Source of the DNA: an uncultured Lachnospiraceae bacterium
Lineage (GTDB): Bacteria; Bacillota; Clostridia; Lachnospirales; Lachnospiraceae
Length of the DNA stretch: 10,028 nt
Direction: 5' to 3'
Assembly (NCBI GenBank): GCA_937901625.1
Contig: CALDIE010000191.1
Span: forward strand, 1-10,028
Below, piece after piece: positions 1 through 6,578 of the stretch. The position numbers were made by a program, and so were the translations under genes. Under the pieces are notes generated by a model. That model made no database searches, was not told the origin of the DNA, and saw only the letters and a program-made list of their open reading frames with translations. Each line of letters opens with the position of its first letter. Position 1 is the stretch's first letter.

Positions 1-8
1 ATTAATCT

Positions 9-1010
9 GTGAAACCTTTGATTCGAAAGCCGGTAGGGATAACGCTGGCCGTACTGATCGCGTTGGGCGGCGCAACAATCCTGATCCTGCACCATAATCC
101 TCTGGCGGAGCCCGGGGAAGAGTGGCTTAAAAAAATCATTGCCCTGATCATTATTGCGGCGGGACTGACGGTCTTTATCATTCTCTATGATAAAGTGATG
201 CTCCTGCCGAGGGAACTCTATCAGAATCGCAAACTGATTTGGAAGCTGGCAAAAAACGACTTCCGAACCAGATATGCCGGATCTTATATGGGCGCTTTGT
301 GGGCATTGGTACAACCGGTGGTAACGGTTGCTTTGTATTATTTTGTATTTGAAGTTGTTTTCGGGAACAAATCCCAGCTTCTGGCGAGCGGTATTACCGC
401 CCCATATGTTTTGTGGCTGACAGCGGGATTGGTTCCCTGGTTTTATTTTAGTGAAGCGGTCGTTCAGGGAATGATGTCCTTTCTGGAATATAATTACCTG
501 GTGAAAAAAGTGGTATTTAAGATCAGCATTCTGCCTATCATCAAGATCATCGGCGCGACTTTTGTGCATCTTTTCTTTACATTCGTTTTACTGATCATGT
601 ATGTGGCTTACGGCCAGCCGTTGGATCTGTACCTGTTGCAGTTACCCTACTACAGTTTATGCATGTTTGTATTTGTGCTGGCATTAACCTATACAACGGC
701 CTCGATCGTTGTCTTCTTTCGCGATCTTACCCAGATAGTCAATATCTTCTTGCAGATCGGAATGTGGGCTACGCCGATTTTGTGGGATATCGGATTTTTG
801 AACGGGAAACTTGGAGGGTTTCAGATCATCTTTAAATTCAATCCGATTTACTATGTGGTTAACGGATACAGATGCGCGTTATTTGAGAAAAAATGGTTTT
901 GGCAGGATTTTTATTCCACTATGTACTTTTGGATCGTTACGGCAGTGCTGTTCGGGATCGGCGCGCTGATCTTTAAGCGCCTGAAAGTTCATTTTGCGGA
1001 TGTACTGTAA
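9..1010 (+). CDS. wzm: ABC-2 type polysaccharide export permease (Wzm/TagG/RgpC-like)
   Basis: Membrane subunit of an ABC exporter that moves a lipid-linked polysaccharide across the cytoplasmic membrane, pairing with the ATPase encoded 17 bases downstream. The family core starts near residue 66 (LPRELYQNRKLIWKLAKNDF, then RYAGSYMGALWALVQP) and has about six hydrophobic segments (near 98-117, 131-152, 171-200, 212-236, 243-262, 305-323). The late motif FNPIYYVVNGYR (about 277-288) and the ending KRLKVHFADVL are typical. Residues 1-64 add two hydrophobic segments (about 12-28 and 42-60), so at 333 aa it exceeds the usual ~260 aa. The start is GTG at 9; an in-frame TAA at 3-5 excludes anything further upstream. 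The ribosome site would lie outside the window, so the start is not independently confirmed. An internal ATG at 198 (Met64) would give the usual length but has no good Shine-Dalgarno. Function is confident; substrate is unknown; the symbol is by family analogy. Confidence 0.9.
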   Translation: MKPLIRKPVGITLAVLIALGGATILILHHNPLAEPGEEWLKKIIALIIIAAGLTVFIILYDKVMLLPRELYQNRKLIWKLAKNDFRTRYAGSYMGALWALVQPVVTVALYYFVFEVVFGNKSQLLASGITAPYVLWLTAGLVPWFYFSEAVVQGMMSFLEYNYLVKKVVFKISILPIIKIIGATFVHLFFTFVLLIMYVAYGQPLDLYLLQLPYYSLCMFVFVLALTYTTASIVVFFRDLTQIVNIFLQIGMWATPILWDIGFLNGKLGGFQIIFKFNPIYYVVNGYRCALFEKKWFWQDFYSTMYFWIVTAVLFGIGALIFKRLKVHFADVL

Positions 1011-1016
1011 ACATAT

Positions 1017-1023
1017 AGAGGAG
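1017..1023 (+). promoter_or_regulatory. Ribosome binding site for the exporter ATPase
   Basis: AGAGGAG lies four bases before the ATG at 1028, in the 17-base gap after the permease stop. It fixes the ATPase start and shows the two exporter genes sit on one transcript with closely spaced translation. Confidence 0.75.
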
Positions 1024-1027
1024 ACGG

Positions 1028-2359
1028 ATGAAGACGGAAGAAACGAAGTCTACAATTGAGGAAAAGGAAAATGACGACCGTGAGGTGGCGATAGCCGTAA
1101 GCGGGCTTTGCAAGAGCTATAAGCTGTATGCCAGAAACCGTGACCGCGTGAAAGAAGCACTGCATCTGACAAGGAAGGTAAGGCATACGGAGCATTATGC
1201 GCTTAGGGATGTCGATCTGACGGTATACCGGGGAGAAACAGTCGGGATCATCGGAACCAACGGATCGGGAAAGTCAACGATCCTTAAGATGATCACCGGA
1301 GTGCTTACACCTACCGCGGGAAACATACAGGTTAATGGAAGGATATCGGCACTGTTGGAGTTGGGCGCCGGATTTAACATGGAATATACGGGACTGGAAA
1401 ATGTCTACTTAAACGGTACCATGATCGGTTTTTCGGAAAAGGAGATCGATGAGCGCCTGCAGGATATTCTTGATTTTGCGGACATCGGAGACTTTGTTCA
1501 TCAGCCTGTAAAAACGTATTCATCCGGTATGTTTGTGCGGTTGGCCTTTGCGGTGGCGATCAATATCGATCCGGAGATCCTTATCGTGGATGAGGCATTG
1601 TCCGTGGGAGACGTATTCTTTCAGGCAAAGTGCTATCATAAATTTGAAGAATTCAAAAAGATGGGCAAGACGATCCTTTTCGTCAGCCATGATCTTTCGA
1701 GTATTTCGAAATACTGCGATCGGGTAGTTCTTTTAAACAAAGGAAAAAAACTCGGCGAGGGCAGCCCCAAGGAGATGATCGATATCTACAAGCAGGTGCT
1801 GGTGGGTCAGTATGAGGAAAAGGATGAATCGAAGGATCTAGAGGATCTTACGAAAGAGGATGAGAAGTCTGATGAGGCTGTTTTGGATCAAAAAGACGAC
1901 GGAAAGAATCCGGAGCCCCTCGAGTACGGTTCCGGAAAAGCTAAGATCACGGAGATCTATGTTACGGATGAACAGGATCGTAGAAGCAATGCCATTTTAA
2001 AGGGAAGCACCTTTACGGTTCATATGGTCGTTGAGTTCATGGAAGATCTCCCGGCACCCATTTTTGCTTTCTCGATCAAAAACGTTAAGGGAGTTGAGAT
2101 CACGGGAACCAATACGATGTTTGAAAAGGCATTTCTGGATGGATGCAGGGCCGGTGATAAGAAACTTATCACATTTCGTCAGAAGATGGACATACAGGGT
2201 GGCGAGTACCTTTTAAGTTTCGGGCTTACGGGATACGAAGGAGAGAATTTTACGGTATATCACAGATTGTACGACGCTTTTGATATAACCGTCATATCAG
2301 ATAAGGATACGGTCGGTTATTATGATATGAATTCCGAGGTTCAGGTAAGGGATATCTGA
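1028..2359 (+). CDS. wzt: Polysaccharide ABC exporter ATPase with C-terminal glycan-binding-type domain (Wzt-like)
   Basis: ATPase subunit powering export with the permease encoded just upstream. The nucleotide-binding domain spans about residues 20-255: Walker A GTNGSGKST (76-84), ABC signature YSSGM (164-168), Walker B ILIVDEAL with D188/E189, and switch histidine H221 in FVSHD. This matches the polysaccharide-exporter ABC branch (Wzt/TagH/RgpD). A very acidic linker (about 263-291, 15 Asp/Glu and 5 Lys) leads to a second domain (about 298-443) opening with GSGKAKITEIYVTDEQ and containing FSIKNVKGVEITGTNT, the pattern of the Wzt C-terminal carbohydrate-binding fold. In E. coli O8/O9a that fold recognises the modified end of the chain before export. 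Length (443 aa) fits a two-domain Wzt rather than a one-domain ATPase of ~250 aa. The following gene encodes a methyltransferase/kinase-like protein, a plausible source of an end modification. Glycan binding here is inferred. Confidence 0.95.
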   Translation: MKTEETKSTIEEKENDDREVAIAVSGLCKSYKLYARNRDRVKEALHLTRKVRHTEHYALRDVDLTVYRGETVGIIGTNGSGKSTILKMITGVLTPTAGNIQVNGRISALLELGAGFNMEYTGLENVYLNGTMIGFSEKEIDERLQDILDFADIGDFVHQPVKTYSSGMFVRLAFAVAINIDPEILIVDEALSVGDVFFQAKCYHKFEEFKKMGKTILFVSHDLSSISKYCDRVVLLNKGKKLGEGSPKEMIDIYKQVLVGQYEEKDESKDLEDLTKEDEKSDEAVLDQKDDGKNPEPLEYGSGKAKITEIYVTDEQDRRSNAILKGSTFTVHMVVEFMEDLPAPIFAFSIKNVKGVEITGTNTMFEKAFLDGCRAGDKKLITFRQKMDIQGGEYLLSFGLTGYEGENFTVYHRLYDAFDITVISDKDTVGYYDMNSEVQVRDI

Positions 2360-2406
2360 CTAAGGCACGGGTACTTACGTAAAAGAGAAAAGGAAAGAGA
2401 TAAGAT

Positions 2407-4491
2407 ATGGCAGAGACTTCGCCCAAAACGGAAAAAATTGGAAATATCGTATTGGATCTGAGCCATTATCCGGGAGAGGATTTTTACTGCGACGGAAGTG
2501 TGGAAGACGAACTGTTAGAGATCGTTAAGACCACCGGGGAAGAAGATTTCGGAAAGGTGATCGAAGAGAGGAAGAGCTGGCCCGTTCTGTATCACTTATC
2601 TCCCATTCGTGAAAATATCATCAACTGGCTGCCTATAAAAAAGAACGCCAAAGTCCTGGAGGTCGGAAGCGGATGCGGAGCGATCACCGGGGCGTTATCC
2701 AAAAAGGCAGGCACTTTAACCTGTATAGAATTGTCTAAAAAACGGAGTCTTATTAACGCTTATCGTCATAAGGATCTGGATAATGTAACCATTCGTGTGG
2801 GAAATTTCCAGGATATCGAATCCGGTCTGGATACAGATTATGATTATATCTTTCTGATCGGCGTTTTTGAGTATGCCAGGGGATATATCGATTCTAAGGA
2901 TCCGTATGGCGATTTTTTAAAGATCCTTAAAAAACATCTGAAGGCGGAAGGAAAGATGGCGATAGCTATCGAGAATAAGTACGGCCTTAAATATTTTGCC
3001 GGATGCAGGGAAGATCATCTGGGAAGTTATTTTTCGGGTGTGGAGGATTATCCCGATGGAGGCGTGGTAAGAACTTTCGGACGTAAACGCCTCGAAAGGA
3101 TGCTTAAAGAACAGGGATTTGGGGAGTACAGTTTTTACTATCCCTATCCGGACTACAAGTTCCCTATGGCGATCTATTCGGACCGTCGTCTGCCGCAGGA
3201 GGGAGAACTTACACAAAATCTGCGTAATTTTGATGGAGAGAGACTTTTGCTTTTTGATGAAAAGAAAGCCTGGGACGGGGCGATCAAAGAAGAAGCCTTT
3301 CCGTTCTTTTCCAATTCCTATTTTCTTTGGACAGGTGCCCCGGAGGAAATCGTTTTTTCGAAGTTTTCCAATGAGAGAAGTGAGATACACAGTATACGAA
3401 CCGATATTCTTGAAAAAGAAGACGGAAGCCGTCGCGTGGAAAAAATTGCACTGACGGATAAGGCTAAAGACCACTTGCAGGCGATATGGGAGGACGGGCA
3501 GGCTCTGGCAAAGCGCTATGAAGGTTCCGGATTGAAGGTGTGTCTGGGAGAACGGATGGGGGAAAGAACAAGGCTTGGATTCCCCTATATAGAGGGAAAA
3601 ACACTGGAGAATATTCTGGACGAATTGGTCAAAAGCTCGGATTATCATGGAATAACGGAAAAGTTAAATCAATATTATACTTTTGCTGATTATAATTCCG
3701 ATGCACCTGTTACAGACCTGGATATGATCTTTCCCAATATTCTGATCGACGGAAACGGATGGCATTTGATCGATTATGAGTGGACACTCAGGGAGAAAAG
3801 ACCGGTGGAGGAAGTCTGCAGTCGGGCACTGTTTTGCTATTTGCAGGGTGGTGGCGACAGAGATAAGTTAAAGGAAGATTTGATTTTTGAGAAAATAAAA
3901 GAAGCGCTTCATCTTACTGATTACGACGAGGTTCAGTTGAGATGGTCGGAAGAGGCGTTTCAGTCAGAGAGGGTTAAAAGCGGCGTTCATACCTTAAGCG
4001 ATTTACGGGACGAGATGGATACGAGAGCGATCCCGCTGCCGACGATGTTAGCCTGGGATAAGATCCATATAGCGGAACACTTAAAGAAACGAGCACGCTT
4101 TTATTTCGATCGCGGAGACGGATTTAAGGAGGAAGACAGTCTGTGGATCCGGCCGGAGGAGATGCCGGAAGATTCGCTGCTTACGGCAGAGATCGAAGTT
4201 GACGGGGATGTTAAGATGCTGAGGTTCGATCCGACGATGTATTCCTGCATGTTTCTGCTTGAGTCTTTGGAAGAATGTAAAGAGGGTAAAGAAGCGGAGG
4301 TGATCCTCGAGAAAAAACTGATACACAACGGAAAAAGGATCGGCAAGGGTCTCTATGTCTTTTATGGAGAAGATCCGAATATCGCTTTTGCGCTGAAGGA
4401 CTCCAAGGGTGAAGGTAAGAAAAAAGTAAGGATCACCTATCGGGTATCCGAACTCGCCGACTCCATGGCAAAGCATTGGAAGAGAGGCTGA
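2407..4491 (+). CDS. SAM-dependent methyltransferase fused to a kinase-like (APH-fold) domain; candidate glycan chain-end modifier
   Basis: Predicted cytoplasmic two-enzyme protein. The N-terminal class I methyltransferase (about residues 60-260) has motif I VLEVGSGCGAITG (83-95), acidic motif II IELS with E108, and DYIFLIGVFEYA (146-157). It continues with AIENKYGLKYFAG and YYPYPDYKFPMAIYSD, a pattern I associate with methyltransferases of Firmicutes polysaccharide loci. Residues about 305-480 look like a protein-kinase/aminoglycoside-phosphotransferase fold: possible ATP-lysine K319 (VFSKFS), hinge-like FPYIEGKTLENIL (392-404), catalytic-loop pattern D439-x4-N444 (DLDMIFPN), and metal-binding-type D456 (HLIDYEW), 12 residues after N444. 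A C-terminal beta-rich segment (about 585-694) is unrecognised. The order methyltransferase then kinase, near 700 aa, resembles E. coli WbdD, which caps O9a polymannan, though no long coiled coil is evident. The gap to the ATPase gene is 47 bases; AAAGGA lies about 13 bases before the ATG, a moderate ribosome site. Methyltransferase is confident; active kinase is tentative. Confidence 0.88.
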   Translation: MAETSPKTEKIGNIVLDLSHYPGEDFYCDGSVEDELLEIVKTTGEEDFGKVIEERKSWPVLYHLSPIRENIINWLPIKKNAKVLEVGSGCGAITGALSKKAGTLTCIELSKKRSLINAYRHKDLDNVTIRVGNFQDIESGLDTDYDYIFLIGVFEYARGYIDSKDPYGDFLKILKKHLKAEGKMAIAIENKYGLKYFAGCREDHLGSYFSGVEDYPDGGVVRTFGRKRLERMLKEQGFGEYSFYYPYPDYKFPMAIYSDRRLPQEGELTQNLRNFDGERLLLFDEKKAWDGAIKEEAFPFFSNSYFLWTGAPEEIVFSKFSNERSEIHSIRTDILEKEDGSRRVEKIALTDKAKDHLQAIWEDGQALAKRYEGSGLKVCLGERMGERTRLGFPYIEGKTLENILDELVKSSDYHGITEKLNQYYTFADYNSDAPVTDLDMIFPNILIDGNGWHLIDYEWTLREKRPVEEVCSRALFCYLQGGGDRDKLKEDLIFEKIKEALHLTDYDEVQLRWSEEAFQSERVKSGVHTLSDLRDEMDTRAIPLPTMLAWDKIHIAEHLKKRARFYFDRGDGFKEEDSLWIRPEEMPEDSLLTAEIEVDGDVKMLRFDPTMYSCMFLLESLEECKEGKEAEVILEKKLIHNGKRIGKGLYVFYGEDPNIAFALKDSKGEGKKKVRITYRVSELADSMAKHWKRG
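4481..4487 (+). promoter_or_regulatory. Ribosome binding site inside the end of the upstream gene
   Basis: AGAGAGG lies in the last codons of the methyltransferase/kinase gene, seven bases before the ATG at 4495 and overlapping none of the 3-base gap. The placement indicates translational coupling between the chain-end modifier and the first glycosyltransferase. Confidence 0.7.
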
Positions 4492-4494
4492 TCC

Positions 4495-6561
4495 ATGGGA
4501 AAGAATATAGTGAAACAATATATTCAAAATCGGATCCATCTTCGCCGCCTGAAAGAATATGAAGAGATGCTTCATGAACAAAAGGATGCGTATCATATCT
4601 GGATGTACCGGATGGAGACGCGGGATGATAAAAAACTCATTTCCGTACCCTCTAAGCCCGTGAGGGAGAAAGAAGCATACATCATCCCGTATGAAAGCGC
4701 GGAATTTTCACTTATTGAAAATAAAGGACACAAGAAAGAAAAACTGTTTTTGTTCTGCGAAGACGGGGGAATGCTTTCCAAAACGACGATCGATCGAATC
4801 CTTGCGTTCATGGACAAAAAAGAGATTTCGCTCTGTCCTTTCGTATACGGGGATGAGGATGTGATCGACGGGACAGGTCAGAGGAAGGATCCGTGGTTTA
4901 AACCGGGATGGTCACCGGAAACGGCATCATCTTTCTTCTATTTCGGCAGTCTGGTAGGGGTTCGCCCACAGGCCGTAGAGGAAGTTTTAAACGACCCGGC
5001 TTATCAGGAATACATTTCCCGACTTTCCGAAAGGAAAGGCAGGGAATTTTTGTATGGATTATGTCTCTTGCTTGCGGCAGATGGAGAAAAAAAGAATTCT
5101 TCGCCCATGCTGCTTGACGAGATCTTGTATCATGCCAAAGAGAAGACGAATGTCTTTGGCAGAGAGGAATCCTATACGGAAATAAAAAAGTTATATTTTT
5201 CTCTTGTGGGACAAGAGGTTACATTTCGTCCCGATCAAAGGGGAGGATCATATCCGGTATTTCCCTCACCAGAGGGAAAGGTCAGTATCCTGATCCCTTC
5301 CAAAGACCATCCTGAGGTGCTTTTAAGATGCGTGGATTCACTTACAAAAGTACCTGCTTTTTCAAAACAGGACAGCAAAAAGGCAGGGATCGAGATAGTG
5401 GTAGTTGACAACGGAAGCAACGATGAAAACCGCGCAAGATATGAGGATCTTTCCCAAAAATACGGTTTTGCCTATCATTATCAACCTCAGACTTTTAATT
5501 TTTCGAAGATGTGTAACACCGCGGCAGAACTCTCAAAGGGTGAGTATCTGTTGTTTTTAAATGATGATGTGGAGATCGTTGAAGAAGGATGGCTGTCGGT
5601 GATGCTGGGAACGGCTGCTCTTAAGGAAGTTGCCGCCGTCGGAGCGAAACTTTACTATCCGGGCGGAAAGATCTTACAGCATGCCGGGGTGACCAATCTG
5701 TATTCCGGTCCCACGCACAAGATGCAGAGGCAGTCGGATGAGGTGATCTGTGACCGCGGCCGAAATCTCGGCGTATGGAATATGATCGGCGTGACGGCGG
5801 CCTGCCTTTTGATAGAGAGAAAGAAGTTTGACGCGGTGGGAGGATTTGATACCGGTCTGGCTGTGGCCTATAACGATGTGGATCTATGCTTTCGTTTACA
5901 CCGTGCCGGTTACCGGAATGTCCAGCGCAATGATGTGATCTTATACCATCATGAGTCGCTTTCAAGAGGAGATGACCGAATGGATGACGCGAAGATGAAA
6001 CGTCTGCGCGCCGAATGGACAAAACTCTATGGAAAAAATGAGGGTTATTTTAATTACGATCCCTACTACAATAAAAACCTGACCGGAGTATCGGATGAAT
6101 ATGAGTGCTGCCGTTCCTATGAGTTGTGGAATTTGAATCTGTGTAAGGATATCCGTGAAGTCCGCGATGAGAGTCTGAAACAAAGCCTTTCAAAGGAGGG
6201 GCTGAATCAAACGCTCATCCTTAACGCCGATTTCGTAGGTAAGGAATTCTCGGCGCTTGAAAAGAAATATGTGATCGATATTCATGCGCATGTGCGGGGA
6301 CTCGACAGCGCGGATTATGATTTCAGGATGTTTTTAAAGTCGAAAGAGCAGGTATTTGAAATTCCTGTCATGCGGCAGTACCGGCCGGATATACCGAAGA
6401 TCTATTACAATGAATTACACGTCGATCTGTCCGGGTTCTTTGTCCGGATCCCGCCCGGGATAGTAAAAAGCGGAGAGTATGAGATCTGGATGGAGGCAAA
6501 ATGCGCTCTTTCAAGACAGCGCCTGTATAATCGTCTGGAAGAGACACTGATCGTGGAATAG
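4495..6561 (+). CDS. GT2 glycosyltransferase with a degenerate N-terminal GT2 half-domain
   Basis: Predicted to transfer a sugar from a nucleotide donor onto the growing glycan at the inner membrane face. Residues about 1-40 are basic and amphipathic and include KDAYHIWM, like the pre-domain of tandem GT2 enzymes. Residues about 83-220 match only the second half of a GT2 domain: YGDED (118-122), PWFKPGWSP (133-141), FFYFGSLVGVR. No nucleotide-binding first half is present, and the usual DxD position reads CEDGG. The intact GT2-A domain spans about 262-500: VSILIPSKD (263-271), VVVDNGS (302-308), metal-binding LNDD (355-358), AYNDVDLCFRL (458-468) at the catalytic-base position, and YHHESLSRG (484-492). 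A C-terminal beta-type domain (about 575-688, with SGFFVRIPPG) is shared with the next gene. Donor and acceptor sugars cannot be read from sequence. The start three bases after the upstream stop is supported by the ribosome site at 4481-4487. Confidence 0.95.
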   Translation: MGKNIVKQYIQNRIHLRRLKEYEEMLHEQKDAYHIWMYRMETRDDKKLISVPSKPVREKEAYIIPYESAEFSLIENKGHKKEKLFLFCEDGGMLSKTTIDRILAFMDKKEISLCPFVYGDEDVIDGTGQRKDPWFKPGWSPETASSFFYFGSLVGVRPQAVEEVLNDPAYQEYISRLSERKGREFLYGLCLLLAADGEKKNSSPMLLDEILYHAKEKTNVFGREESYTEIKKLYFSLVGQEVTFRPDQRGGSYPVFPSPEGKVSILIPSKDHPEVLLRCVDSLTKVPAFSKQDSKKAGIEIVVVDNGSNDENRARYEDLSQKYGFAYHYQPQTFNFSKMCNTAAELSKGEYLLFLNDDVEIVEEGWLSVMLGTAALKEVAAVGAKLYYPGGKILQHAGVTNLYSGPTHKMQRQSDEVICDRGRNLGVWNMIGVTAACLLIERKKFDAVGGFDTGLAVAYNDVDLCFRLHRAGYRNVQRNDVILYHHESLSRGDDRMDDAKMKRLRAEWTKLYGKNEGYFNYDPYYNKNLTGVSDEYECCRSYELWNLNLCKDIREVRDESLKQSLSKEGLNQTLILNADFVGKEFSALEKKYVIDIHAHVRGLDSADYDFRMFLKSKEQVFEIPVMRQYRPDIPKIYYNELHVDLSGFFVRIPPGIVKSGEYEIWMEAKCALSRQRLYNRLEETLIVE

Positions 6562-6578
6562 ACAGATTTGGATATAAG

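Noticed and set aside
198..200. Met64 ATG as the true start of the permease
   Set aside because: It would give the usual family length, but no good Shine-Dalgarno precedes it and the upstream codons encode two clean hydrophobic segments. Kept as an alternative rather than the call.
2360..2406. Possible terminator or internal promoter in the largest gap (47 bases)
   Set aside because: There is no stable hairpin with a T-run and no convincing -35/-10 pair; only the short palindromes GTAC and ACGT and a purine-rich ribosome-site region are visible.
2917..3648. Long minus-strand open frame (243 codons) opposite the methyltransferase/kinase gene
   Set aside because: It lies wholly inside a well-supported plus-strand gene with clear domain motifs, shows no recognisable motif itself, and its composition is that of a complement shadow.
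5621..6022. Arginine-rich minus-strand open frame
   Set aside because: It is antisense to the GT2 catalytic core of the gene at 4495; the Arg/Ser/His richness follows from reading complement codons.
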